Source: Lachnospiraceae bacterium (lineage in GTDB: Bacteria; Bacillota; Clostridia; Lachnospirales; Lachnospiraceae). Taken from it: a stretch of DNA of 15,847 bases. The translations under genes and the position numbers were made by a program. Position 1 is the first letter of the stretch. Every line of letters starts with the position of its first letter. Positions 1 to 6,712 of the stretch are shown here, in pieces. The stretch is from NCBI GenBank assembly GCA_017420605.1, contig JAFOIS010000253.1, positions 1 through 15,847 of the forward strand, in the 5' to 3' direction. Below the pieces are notes generated by a model, which was not told the DNA's origin, made no database searches, and saw nothing but the letters and a program-made list of their open reading frames with translations.

Positions 1-1
1 C

Positions 2-436
2 AAGATCTATCTGAGTGCGATCCTCGACCTGTACGATAGAAGGATCGTGTCGTTTGTCATCAAAGATTCGAACAATAATGCCTTGGTATTCGAGACCTTC
101 GATGCGGCCATTCAGGAGAATCCGGAAGCAAGGCCACTGTGCCATTCGGATCGTGGATTCCAATATACCAATCGCGCCTTTCACGCCAAGCTTGAAGCCG
201 CAGGGATGACCCAGAGCATGTCCAGGATAGCCAGATGCATTGATAACGGACCAATGGAAGGATTTTGGGGGATACTGAAGAGGGAGAGGTACTATGGCAG
301 GCGATTCGCGGACAGAGCCGCTCTGGAAAAAATGATCGCGGATTATATCGATTACTATAATAACGAACGTTTGCAGCGAAACCTTGGCGTTCTTACGCCA
401 ATGGAAAAACACGAACGGTATCTGGCGGCAGCATAA
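2..436 (+). CDS. IS3-family (IS150-like) transposase OrfB, C-terminal part, cut by the window edge
   Basis: This is the C-terminal part of an IS3-family DDE transposase (integrase core, rve type), the enzyme that cuts and joins the ends of its own element. The open frame runs in from the left edge, so the N-terminus and OrfA are not seen. Visible signatures are ILDLYDRRIV, which contains the first catalytic Asp region, then CHSDRGFQY with the second Asp, and NGPMEGFWGILKRERYY with the catalytic Glu. The C-terminal YYNNERLQRNLGVLTPMEK block is typical of OrfB. The internal ATG at 47 is not a start, because homology continues upstream of it. The reading frame is undamaged, so the element may be intact beyond the window. 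By eye the fragment is more A+T-rich than the neighbouring genes, which fits acquired DNA. Family call is secure; the exact IS is not identified. Confidence 0.93.
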   Translation, partial: KIYLSAILDLYDRRIVSFVIKDSNNNALVFETFDAAIQENPEARPLCHSDRGFQYTNRAFHAKLEAAGMTQSMSRIARCIDNGPMEGFWGILKRERYYGRRFADRAALEKMIADYIDYYNNERLQRNLGVLTPMEKHERYLAAA

Positions 437-439
437 AAA

Positions 440-486
440 CTGCCACCAGATCAAAAAATCTGATGGCAGAAAGTTTTTGTTTTTTT
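440..486 (+). terminator. Rho-independent terminator of the IS3 transposase
   Basis: Four bases after the transposase stop codon, CTGCCACCAGAT (440-451) pairs with ATCTGATGGCAG (458-469) around a 6-base loop, with one C-A mismatch. A T-rich tract follows at 474-486. An A-run at 436-439 on the other side means it may also work on the minus strand, stopping transcripts coming out of the yjbQ gene. Confidence 0.8.
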
Positions 487-489
487 AAT

Positions 490-514
490 TGTCTACTTGA
501 CGGGTAGCGGTTCA
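490..514. repeat. Probable right terminal inverted repeat of the IS3 element
   Basis: Read inward on the minus strand, this segment begins TGAACCGCTACCCG and ends in GTAGACA. That matches the general form of IS150-group ends (TGAACxGxxCCC...GTAGACA), as I remember them. It lies just after the transposase terminator, where the right end should be. The left end is outside the window, so the pair and the target duplication cannot be checked here. The element boundary is therefore put at about 514 by inference. Confidence 0.6.
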
Positions 515-550
515 GACCGGACAGGGGGCTCCCTTTTCTCCGAAGAGGTT

Positions 551-1174
551 TTATCTGTCTTTCAGCTGGAAGTCAAAGCGCTCGTCGTACGCCTTCTCCT
601 CATCGAGGAACTTGTGCAGCGTGTTGACGACTTTGCCGTCATTGTACTTGCGGTCGCCGACATCTTCCGTCGTGCCCATGACCGTAACGTTGACCTGGCG
701 GCGGCGTGCACGGACGTGGTCCCAGTCGATGAAGTAGATGTGCGCGAATTCACCGCCGTCTACCTTGCCGTCCTTGACCGTCATGGTCTCGCTGCGGCCG
801 AAGAAGACCGAACGAAGATGGCCGTCGGTATTCATGCTCGTGAAGTTGCCGGGCTCGTTGACGTAACGGCCGAACTGGGCATGAACCGGGCCCGGATGAC
901 GGTAATCGCCTTCATCCGTGTAATCCGGAATCAGCTCGCGCATGATATCGAGAAGGTCGTGCTGCAGGAACTCAAGATCGAAGGAATCGATATCATGAGA
1001 GCATTCCTGGACCATCACCGAGCAGGTCGTATGATGGGATACGATCGCGACCGTACCGTTCTTGATGCCGGAAGCTTCAACGATCTTATTGACTTCTCTC
1101 GAGATGTCGTGGAAGGTCGGTATCCAGCCTCTGGACTGCACTTCGATCTCTTTCTGCACTACTTTGAATTCCAT
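551..1174 (-). CDS. YjbQ/UPF0047-family protein, long divergent form
   Basis: A 207-residue protein of the YjbQ (UPF0047) family. Members are small trimeric enzymes-in-waiting; some have weak thiamin-phosphate-synthase activity, but the true role is unsettled. The start is the ATG at 1174, chosen because AGGAGG (1183-1188 in complement) stands 8 bases before it; the open frame upstream lacks such a site. The conserved pocket is visible as HHTTCSVMVQE (residues 47-57, normally HTTxxLxxNE) and later HLRSVFFGRSETMTVKDGK followed by DWDHVRARRRQVNVTVMG, where most relatives have GTWQ and DGPRxRxVxVxxxG. It is longer than the usual 130-140 residues because of an insert around residues 80-110, and it lacks the GTWQ motif. 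It follows the ABC ATPase gene on the same strand after 156 bases, so co-transcription is possible. Family call fairly sure; function unknown. Confidence 0.85.
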   Translation of the reverse strand: MEFKVVQKEIEVQSRGWIPTFHDISREVNKIVEASGIKNGTVAIVSHHTTCSVMVQECSHDIDSFDLEFLQHDLLDIMRELIPDYTDEGDYRHPGPVHAQFGRYVNEPGNFTSMNTDGHLRSVFFGRSETMTVKDGKVDGGEFAHIYFIDWDHVRARRRQVNVTVMGTTEDVGDRKYNDGKVVNTLHKFLDEEKAYDERFDFQLKDR

Positions 1175-1280
1175 AACTTTTTCCTCCTGGAATGTACTTT
1201 TGCGATGCGGTCCGTATCCTGCCGTCATGATCTTTGCGATCTTCTTCCGGCGCTTTCCGCATCCTGCCGCTTTACGCAAT

Positions 1281-1308
1281 CACGCACGGCAATTTCTTGC
1301 CGCGCGTG
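1281..1308 (-). other. Strong 12-bp hairpin between the msmK-like gene and yjbQ
   Basis: CACGCACGGCAA (1281-1292) and TTGCCGCGCGTG (1297-1308) form a 12-pair stem around TTTC. In the minus-strand transcript the loop reads GAAA, a stable GNRA tetraloop, and the stem has one G-U pair. No U-run follows on either strand, so it is not a textbook terminator. It lies 22 bases after the msmK-like stop and may protect the 3' end of that message or mark a processing point. Confidence 0.6.
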
Positions 1309-1330
1309 AGGTTGCGTTCTGAAACTTTGT

Positions 1331-2506
1331 TTAGAACAGGCTCTCTTCCGTCTCGACGTTGAAGAGGTGCATCAGTTCCGGAGCAAAGCCGAAGCCGATC
1401 TCCATGCCGTGATGGATATCAGCGGATTCGCTCTCGGTGATCGGAACGACGGAAACGACTTCCTGGCCGTCCGCATCAAGGTGCAGGTGCAGCTCGGAGC
1501 CCATCATTTCGGAAACGTCGACCTTCGACTTGATGCCGTCCTTCGACAGCGTGATGTGGTGCGGACGAACACCGGCAACAACATCCTGGCTCTCGATGTT
1601 CTTCTCACGAAGCTTCGCCTGCTGTGCGGGCGTAAGTTCGAACGTGGTGCCGAGGATCTCGACGCTGTAGCCGTTCGCGCCCTTGATGAGCTTCGCGTTG
1701 CGGAAGAAGTTCATCTGCGGTGTGCCGATGAAGCCGGCGACGAAGAGGTTCTTCGGATGCGCGAAAACTTCCTGCGGCGTGCCGATCTGCTGGATGAAGC
1801 CGTCCTTCATGATAACGATGCGGTCACCGAGCGTCATAGCTTCGGTCTGGTCATGCGTAACATAAACGAACGTGGTGTCGATCTTCTCACGAAGCTTGAT
1901 GATCTCCGCTCTCATCTGGTTACGAAGCTTGGCGTCCAGGTTGGACAGCGGTTCGTCCATCAGAAGGACCTTCGGTTCACGAACGATAGCACGGCCGATC
2001 GCGACACGCTGTCTCTGACCGCCGGACAGAGCCTTCGGTTTACGATCGAGGTACTCGGTGATGTCGAGGATCGCAGCTGCTTCATGGACCTTCTTGGTAA
2101 TCTCATCCTTCGGGGTCTTGCGAAGCTTCAGGGAGAACGCCATGTTGTCAAACACCGTCATGTGCGGATACAGAGCGTAGTTCTGGAAGACCATCGCGAT
2201 ATCTCTGTCCTTCGGCGGGATGTTGTTGACAAGCTTGTCGTCGATGTAGAGTTCACCGGCGCTGATCTCTTCGAGACCGGCGATCATGCGGAGCGTCGTG
2301 GACTTACCGCAGCCCGACGGGCCGACCAGAACGACGAATTCTTTGTCCTTGATGTCAAGGCTGAATTCCTGAACGGCGACAACGCCTTCGTCCGTGATCT
2401 GAAGGTTTACCTTCTTCTCCGGCATGTCGTCTTTCTTTTTCTTTTTCTTCTTGGTCTCGACGTTCGGGTAGATCTTCTTGATGTTGACGAGTCTTACTTC
2501 TGCCAT
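1331..2506 (-). CDS. msmK: Multi-sugar ABC importer ATPase (MsmK/MsmX/UgpC type), orphan
   Basis: The cytoplasmic ATPase that powers CUT1-family carbohydrate importers; in Gram-positive bacteria one such ATPase often serves several permeases. It has 391 residues. Walker [10 protein letters not shown] is at 62-70, the Q-loop Gln at 108, LSGGQ at 160-164, Walker B LLMDEP at 181-186 and the switch His at 218. The C-terminal MalK-like regulatory (TOBE) domain follows, with GTPQMNFF and GVRPHH. The start is the ATG at 2506, preceded by AAGGAGGG; the longer upstream frame is the untranslated leader. Residues 19-41 are an insert absent from most MalK proteins: a run of seven Lys, then an acidic/Lys stretch and NLQITDEG. 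I recall similar inserts in Lachnospiraceae homologues. No permease or binding-protein genes are near, so it must work with partners encoded elsewhere. Confidence 0.95.
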   Translation of the reverse strand: MAEVRLVNIKKIYPNVETKKKKKKKDDMPEKKVNLQITDEGVVAVQEFSLDIKDKEFVVLVGPSGCGKSTTLRMIAGLEEISAGELYIDDKLVNNIPPKDRDIAMVFQNYALYPHMTVFDNMAFSLKLRKTPKDEITKKVHEAAAILDITEYLDRKPKALSGGQRQRVAIGRAIVREPKVLLMDEPLSNLDAKLRNQMRAEIIKLREKIDTTFVYVTHDQTEAMTLGDRIVIMKDGFIQQIGTPQEVFAHPKNLFVAGFIGTPQMNFFRNAKLIKGANGYSVEILGTTFELTPAQQAKLREKNIESQDVVAGVRPHHITLSKDGIKSKVDVSEMMGSELHLHLDADGQEVVSVVPITESESADIHHGMEIGFGFAPELMHLFNVETEESLF

Positions 2507-2625
2507 ATGGCCCTCCTTAACTGTCCTGCCTCCGCAGGCACAATCTCGCGGCCGCTGTTCACGGTCCGCATTACGGCAGGTCTCCACACTGCCGCACCGC
2601 AGGAATTGCGGAACACATAGATACG

Positions 2626-2647
2626 ATCCGTCAAAATATGGACGGAT
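2626..2647. repeat. Perfect 7-bp inverted repeat at the start of the msmK-like leader
   Basis: ATCCGTC and GACGGAT flank an 8-base A/T-rich spacer. The predicted transcript start lies at about 2653, so the repeat occupies roughly +7 to +28 of the message. It could be an operator for a local sugar repressor or a 5' stabilising stem-loop; the sequence alone does not decide. Confidence 0.55.
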
Positions 2648-2659
2648 AAACACAATGTG

Positions 2660-2688
2660 ATTGTACTATAAAACCCTGTGTGTGGCAA
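2660..2688 (-). promoter_or_regulatory. Sigma-A promoter of the msmK-like gene
   Basis: On the minus strand, TTGCCA (-35, 2683-2688) and TACAAT (-10, 2660-2665) are separated by exactly 17 bases. Each hexamer is one base away from consensus. The predicted start is near 2653, giving a leader of about 145 bases. Confidence 0.8.
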
Positions 2689-2725
2689 TGTTTTTTCGTA
2701 TAAAAATCACGATAAAAAGTAATAG

Positions 2726-2754
2726 TGGAGACTTGCGGCCTCTTCTGTTAGAAT
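2726..2754 (+). promoter_or_regulatory. Extended -10 promoter of the GH32-HAD operon
   Basis: TGGAGA (2726-2731) and TAGAAT (2749-2754) are spaced by 17 bases. A TG pair one base before the -10 box (2746-2747) gives an extended -10 element. The predicted start is about 2761. This supports translation from the GTG at 2857 rather than from the ATG at 2767, which would lie only about six bases into the message and has no ribosome site. Confidence 0.65.
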
Positions 2755-2856
2755 AAAAGTGCGGCGATGCCTGTCCGCCGCGATACGGGCTTCATCGCCC
2801 GGGAGAAACTGCAGATCCGTCCCGGCCGGGCATCCCCGCCGAAAGGAGAAAAAACC

Positions 2857-4314
2857 GTGAGAGAATGGACAAGAGACGAGCGTTACCGGGTACTTCGCGA
2901 TCCGTCGGAGATCCGGGATCTTTATGAAAGCATTAAGACTTCTGTCTACCGCCAGACCTATCATGTGCAGCCGATGACCGGACTGTCCAGCGACCCGAAC
3001 GGCTTTGCTCTCCACAAGGGGATCTGGCACCTCAATTACCAGTGGTGCCCCTGGGGCGCCGTCCACGGTCTCAAATACTGGTATCACGTCACGAGTCCGG
3101 ATCTCGTGCACTGGAAAAACGAGGGCATCGGTCTTGCGCCCGACTGCTTCTATGACAACCGCGGGACGCATTCCGGCAGCGCCATCTCCCACGGCGACGA
3201 TCTGGTTTTCTTTTATACCGGCAACCACCGCGACGAAGACTGGACCCGCACGCCTTTCACCTGCGCCGCGTATCTCGGTGCCGACGGCAGACTGAAAAAG
3301 CTTCCCAAGGCCCTCTTCGGTCCGCGGGACGACCACAGCGAGCATCAGCGCGACCCGAAGGTCATCCGGAACGAAGCCAACGGAAAATACTACATCCTGC
3401 TCGGCGCGCAGACGCTGGATAAGCGCGGCTGCGTTCTGATCTATGAATCGGAAGAGCTGCTCTCCGGCTGGCGCTACGCCGGCGAGCTCAAAGTCCCCGG
3501 CTTCGAACATTTCGGCGGCATGTGGGAATGCCCGTATATCGTGAATATCAGCGGCAGGGACGTGCTCATCTTCTCGCCGCAGTACACGACGCTTCCCGGC
3601 CGCGGCGCTTCCACGAACCACAACGTCTATCTGATCGGGAAAATGGATTATGACACCCTCACCTTTACGCCGGAGGGCGGTTATCATTTCCTGGACTACG
3701 GTTTTGATTTCTACGCGGCGCAGGGCGCGGCCAACGTCGGCGATCCGGACAAAGCGGTCCTGATCGCGTGGATCGGGCTGCCGGATAACCACTACCCGAC
3801 CGAGGAGGAAGACTGGGAAGGCAGCATGTCGCTCCCGCGGGAGCTCCGTATCCGGGACGGACGCCTTGTGCAGACGCCGGTCCCGGCCGTACGCATGCTC
3901 GCAGGCGATCCGGTACCCGCGGACGGCTCTCTTCCGCCGGCATGTGAAATGACCGTTACGCCGTGCGCAGGCGATTTCCGGCTCCATCTCTTCACAAAAG
4001 AGAATGGCGACGGCGGCCTCCGGCTCACCTATGACGCGGCATCGCGCACCCTTACCGCGGACCGCACCGGCATGGACAAACGATTCAACGAAAAAGTCGG
4101 CGAGGTACTTTCCGTACCGCTGCCGGACGGGCTTGCGAAGCTCGATATCTTCATCGACAGGAGCTCCACGGAGATCTTCTTCAACGACGGGGAGGCGACG
4201 TTCACGACGCACACGTATCCGACGGCGCGCGAGTTCCATTATACCGTAAGCGAAGGCGCATCCGTTCTGATCCGCCCGATGGAAAAATCGGTGACCGATG
4301 AATTTGCCGTATAA
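2857..4314 (+). CDS. Glycoside hydrolase family 32: intracellular beta-fructofuranosidase or sucrose-6-phosphate hydrolase
   Basis: A retaining GH32 enzyme that removes terminal beta-fructose from sucrose, sucrose-6-phosphate or short fructans. The start is the GTG at 2857, with AGGAG 8 bases upstream, giving 485 residues, the usual ScrB/SacA size. There is no signal peptide, so it acts in the cytoplasm. The three catalytic motifs are present: SDPNG with the nucleophile Asp46, RDP with Asp166, and EC with the acid/base Glu224. The nucleophile motif reads GLSSDPNG, where most relatives have NDPNG. The N-terminal five-bladed propeller is followed by the C-terminal beta-sandwich, seen in IFIDRSSTEIFFNDGEATFT. 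It is the first gene of an operon with the HAD phosphatase 54 bases on. No PTS or permease gene is adjacent, so phosphorylated and free substrates cannot be told apart. Confidence 0.93.
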   Translation: MREWTRDERYRVLRDPSEIRDLYESIKTSVYRQTYHVQPMTGLSSDPNGFALHKGIWHLNYQWCPWGAVHGLKYWYHVTSPDLVHWKNEGIGLAPDCFYDNRGTHSGSAISHGDDLVFFYTGNHRDEDWTRTPFTCAAYLGADGRLKKLPKALFGPRDDHSEHQRDPKVIRNEANGKYYILLGAQTLDKRGCVLIYESEELLSGWRYAGELKVPGFEHFGGMWECPYIVNISGRDVLIFSPQYTTLPGRGASTNHNVYLIGKMDYDTLTFTPEGGYHFLDYGFDFYAAQGAANVGDPDKAVLIAWIGLPDNHYPTEEEDWEGSMSLPRELRIRDGRLVQTPVPAVRMLAGDPVPADGSLPPACEMTVTPCAGDFRLHLFTKENGDGGLRLTYDAASRTLTADRTGMDKRFNEKVGEVLSVPLPDGLAKLDIFIDRSSTEIFFNDGEATFTTHTYPTAREFHYTVSEGASVLIRPMEKSVTDEFAV

Positions 4315-4368
4315 AGCTGCCCGTGAAAAACCGGCCGTGCGCCGCACTATCCATGAAAGGATCCCGAT

Positions 4369-5139
4369 ATGAAGAAAAAAGTCTTTGCCTCCGATTTTGA
4401 CGGCACGCTCTATTTCTATAAGGCGGACGTGAAGCTTCCGCCCGAAAACGTCGCAATGATCCGGGAATACCAGGCAGCGGGGCATCTTTTCGGCCTGTGC
4501 ACCGGCCGGCAGGTAGGCGGCCTTACGCCCTTCATAACCGGCTTCGTGAAGCCCGACTTCTTCATCACGTCGAGCGGCGCCAACATCATCGACGGGGAAG
4601 GAAATCCGATCTTAAAGCGCGGCGTCGACCGCTCTGTCGCGGATATTCTGGTCAGGGAAATGAATCCGAAAGGCTACCGGCTTACCCTCGACGTCGAGGG
4701 AGATATCTGCGTGTTTGCGAAGATGGATTATCCCGGCAAGTATTATGTGATCACCGGCGTCGACGACGCGCCGAAGGGGCTGATCCACCAGGTGAGCATT
4801 CATACGGAAAGCCTCGACGATGCCGCCGCCGTGAGCGCCTACGTCAACGAGCGCTTCGGCGACAAGGTGGAGGCCTTCCAGAACGTGATCGAAGTCGACA
4901 TTGCCCCGCGCGGCTGCTCCAAAGGGAAAGGCGTCATGGCGCTCCGGGAATATATGAAAGAAAAACTCGGCGACTTCACCCTGTACGGGATCGGCGACTC
5001 CATCAACGACCTCCCGCTGCTCAATGCGTCGGACGTCTCCTATACCTTCCCGTACGCGCCGCAGATCTGCCGGGATACGGCGGACAAGGTCGTTCCGACG
5101 ATCGTAGACGCGCTGCGCGACAGTATGGCGGACGTATAA
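4369..5139 (+). CDS. HAD-family (Cof/YidA type) sugar-phosphate phosphatase
   Basis: A 256-residue haloacid-dehalogenase-fold hydrolase with a Cof-type cap, a class that generally dephosphorylates sugar phosphates or other small phosphates in the cytoplasm. All four motifs are visible: DFDGTL (9-14, nucleophile Asp9 and general acid Asp11), CTGR with Thr45, the Lys in SKGKG (184-188), and GDSIND (209-214), which binds Mg2+. The cap lies between motifs II and III. The ATG at 4369 has AAAGGA 7 bases before it. The gene follows GH32 by 54 bases with no terminator between, so they are probably one operon; that suggests, but does not prove, a phosphorylated hexose as substrate. It ends only 7 bases from the stop codon of the convergent gene, with no terminator in the gap. 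Confidence 0.92.
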   Translation: MKKKVFASDFDGTLYFYKADVKLPPENVAMIREYQAAGHLFGLCTGRQVGGLTPFITGFVKPDFFITSSGANIIDGEGNPILKRGVDRSVADILVREMNPKGYRLTLDVEGDICVFAKMDYPGKYYVITGVDDAPKGLIHQVSIHTESLDDAAAVSAYVNERFGDKVEAFQNVIEVDIAPRGCSKGKGVMALREYMKEKLGDFTLYGIGDSINDLPLLNASDVSYTFPYAPQICRDTADKVVPTIVDALRDSMADV

Positions 5140-5146
5140 GCATATC

Positions 5147-5599
5147 TTACGGCAGATCGTTTTCCAGCATTTCCGAAAGAATCTGCGCCGCGCTGTAAAC
5201 CAGTCCGGCGCAGGGTCTTTTTTTATAAAACTCCGGTGTCCGCTCTTCCGGCCTGCCGCCGGTGCTGACCGGCACCCCCGCCAGAAGCTCTCTGCAGACG
5301 ATCGAACCGTTCGCCTCCCGGAACCGGCGTCCGAACTCCTGCACACGCGCATAGTGCGCCGATTTCGCCTCCGGATCGTCCGGATCCGCATATCCTTTTA
5401 CCATGCCCAGCACGAGAAGCGCGCCGCTTACGGTACCGCAGACCTCGCGCATTCTTCCCATGCCGCCCCCGAACGAAGAAGCCAGTTTTGCCGCCGTCTC
5501 CCGGTCAAGGTCCATGACGTCGCAGAAGGCGGCCGCAACGGCCTGGGCGCAGTTATAGCCTTCGTAAAACAGTTCTTTCGCATATTCCGCGTGATCCAT
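5147..5599 (-). CDS. C_GCAxxG_C_C family protein (putative redox protein)
   Basis: A 150-residue protein matching the C_GCAxxG_C_C family of anaerobes. The role is unknown; the conserved cysteines suggest thiol redox work or metal binding. Visible hallmarks are YNCAQAVAAAF near the N-terminus, FGGGMGRMREVCG (43-55) followed by the small-residue helix TVSGALLVLG, then CRELL and a late PCAGLV. Cysteines are at 17, 26, 54, 102 and 130. The ATG at 5599 has AAAGGA a few bases upstream. It lies 74 bases downstream of the GGGtGRT gene on the same strand, with a strong terminator between, so expression needs read-through or an unseen promoter. There is no signal peptide or membrane span; it is probably cytoplasmic. 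Confidence 0.88.
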   Translation of the reverse strand: MDHAEYAKELFYEGYNCAQAVAAAFCDVMDLDRETAAKLASSFGGGMGRMREVCGTVSGALLVLGMVKGYADPDDPEAKSAHYARVQEFGRRFREANGSIVCRELLAGVPVSTGGRPEERTPEFYKKRPCAGLVYSAAQILSEMLENDLP

Positions 5600-5618
5600 C
5601 GGGCGGTCCTTTCCACAG

Positions 5619-5655
5619 AAAAAGCCCGGCGGGGCTTTGTGTTGCCGCGCCGGGC
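5619..5655 (-). terminator. Rho-independent terminator after the GGGtGRT gene
   Basis: On the minus strand, GCCCGGCG (complement of 5648-5655) pairs with CGCCGGGC (complement of 5624-5631) in a perfect 8-bp G+C stem, followed by TTTTT. It starts 19 bases after the GGGtGRT stop codon. A competing smaller stem, AAAGCCC/GGGCTTT (5621-5638), overlaps it. Confidence 0.85.
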
Positions 5656-5673
5656 CTTTACCGTATCCGTTTA

Positions 5674-6693
5674 TCAGAATTTGCCTGCCTTGGCGGCTTC
5701 TTCGACGGAGACCGCTACGGAGACCGTCATGCCGACCATCGGGTTGTTGCCCGCGCCGATCAGGCCCATCATCTCAACGTGCGCCGGAACCGAGGAGGAA
5801 CCCGCGAACTGCGCGTCGGAATGCATACGGCCCATCGTATCCGTCATACCATAGGAAGCCGGGCCGGCCGCCATGTTGTCGGGATGCAGCGTTCTGCCCG
5901 TGCCGCCGCCGGACGCGACCGAGAAGTACTTCTTGCCGGCTTCGGTGCGTTCCTTCTTATAGGTGCCCGCTACCGGATGCTGGAAACGGGTCGGGTTCGT
6001 GGAGTTGCCGGTGATGGAAACGTCGACGTTTTCCTTCCACATGATCGCGACGCCTTCCTGGACGTCGTTCGCGCCGTAGCAGTTGACCTTCGCGCGGGAG
6101 CTCTCCGGATCCTTGGAGTAGCACTTGCGGAAGACTTCCTTCAGCTCGCCGGTGAAATAGTCATATTCCGTCTCGACGTAGGTGAAGCCGTTGATGCGGG
6201 AAATGACCTGGGCGGCGTCCTTGCCGAGACCGTTCAGGATGACGCGGAGCGGTTTTACACGGACCTTGTTGGCCTTTTCCGCGATACCGATCGCACCTTC
6301 CGCAGCCGCGAAGGATTCGTGGCCCGCGAGGAACGCGAAGCATTCGGTGTCTTCTTCCAGGAGCATCTTGCCCAGATTCCCGTGGCCGAGGCCGACTTTG
6401 CGGCGGTCCGCAACGGAACCCGGGATGCAGAAGGACTGGATGCCTTCGCCGATCGCGGCGGCGGCATCGGACGCCTTGCGGCAGCCCTTCTTGATGGCGA
6501 TGGCGGCGCCTACCGTGTAGGCCCACTTCGCGTTTTCAAAGCAGATCGGCTGGATCTTCTCGACCATGTGATAAACGTCGAGGCCGGCGTCCTTCGTGAT
6601 CTGCTCCGCTTCTTCGATCGATCCGATCCCGTACTCGGCGAGCTTGGCAAGGATCTGTTTTTCTCTTCTCTCGTAGGATTCAAATGTGATCAT
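5674..6693 (-). CDS. GGGtGRT protein (conserved, function unknown)
   Basis: A 339-residue protein of the GGGtGRT family, named after the motif seen here at residues 262-268 within SVASGGGTGRTLHPDNM. The family is spread among anaerobic bacteria and, to my knowledge, has no assigned reaction. Other conserved-looking blocks are GHGNLGKMLLEEDTECFAFL (101-120) and ITGNSTNPTRFQHPVAGTY. Six cysteines (51, 71, 89, 118, 191, 205) are spread through the chain. The Gly-rich GGGTGRT loop could bind a nucleotide or phosphate, but that is inference. The ATG at 6693 has GGGGAGGAA 8 bases upstream. It lies 19 bases after the NifU-like gene, with no promoter between, so the two are one operon, and a terminator follows. 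Cytoplasmic; no signal or membrane spans. Confidence 0.92.
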   Translation of the reverse strand: MITFESYERREKQILAKLAEYGIGSIEEAEQITKDAGLDVYHMVEKIQPICFENAKWAYTVGAAIAIKKGCRKASDAAAAIGEGIQSFCIPGSVADRRKVGLGHGNLGKMLLEEDTECFAFLAGHESFAAAEGAIGIAEKANKVRVKPLRVILNGLGKDAAQVISRINGFTYVETEYDYFTGELKEVFRKCYSKDPESSRAKVNCYGANDVQEGVAIMWKENVDVSITGNSTNPTRFQHPVAGTYKKERTEAGKKYFSVASGGGTGRTLHPDNMAAGPASYGMTDTMGRMHSDAQFAGSSSVPAHVEMMGLIGAGNNPMVGMTVSVAVSVEEAAKAGKF

Positions 6694-6712
6694 TCTTCTT
6701 TTCCTCCCCTGC

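Larger units (their letters stand above)
2507..2856. other. Divergent control region between the sugar ATPase and the GH32 gene
   Basis: This gene-free stretch holds two back-to-back promoters and two leaders. Leftward is a leader of about 145 bases for the ATPase gene. It has a perfect 7-bp inverted repeat near its 5' end (ATCCGTC 2626-2632, GACGGAT 2641-2647) and a small hairpin, TGCCT/AGGCA (2527-2540), just before the ribosome site. Rightward is a leader of about 95 bases for GH32, which opens with GCGGCG/CGCCGC (2761-2781). I looked for a cre site (catabolite repression) and found no good match. I recognise no known riboswitch. Confidence 0.6.

Noticed and set aside
1367..2620. 417-residue and (497-1309) 270-residue plus-strand frames over the ATPase and yjbQ genes
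   Set aside because: Both lie opposite genes with unmistakable family motifs and have no translation signals.
2507..2653. Riboswitch or T-box in the msmK-like leader
   Set aside because: Only small local hairpins are present; no specifier/antiterminator arrangement or known aptamer core was recognised, and no terminator precedes the gene.
2767..2856. ATG at 2767 as the GH32 start
   Set aside because: It would lie only about six bases after the predicted transcript start, lacks a ribosome site, and adds sequence not expected in GH32; the GTG at 2857 has AGGAG at good spacing.
2690..2860. Catabolite-repression (cre) site between the sugar genes
   Set aside because: No match with the needed central CG and flanking TGxAAx/xTTxCA half-sites was found by eye on either strand.
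2707..4485. 592-residue open frame on the minus strand, opposite GH32
   Set aside because: It mirrors a clear GH32 gene, has no ribosome site or recognisable motif, and is Arg/Ala-rich as expected of an antisense shadow in G+C-rich coding DNA.
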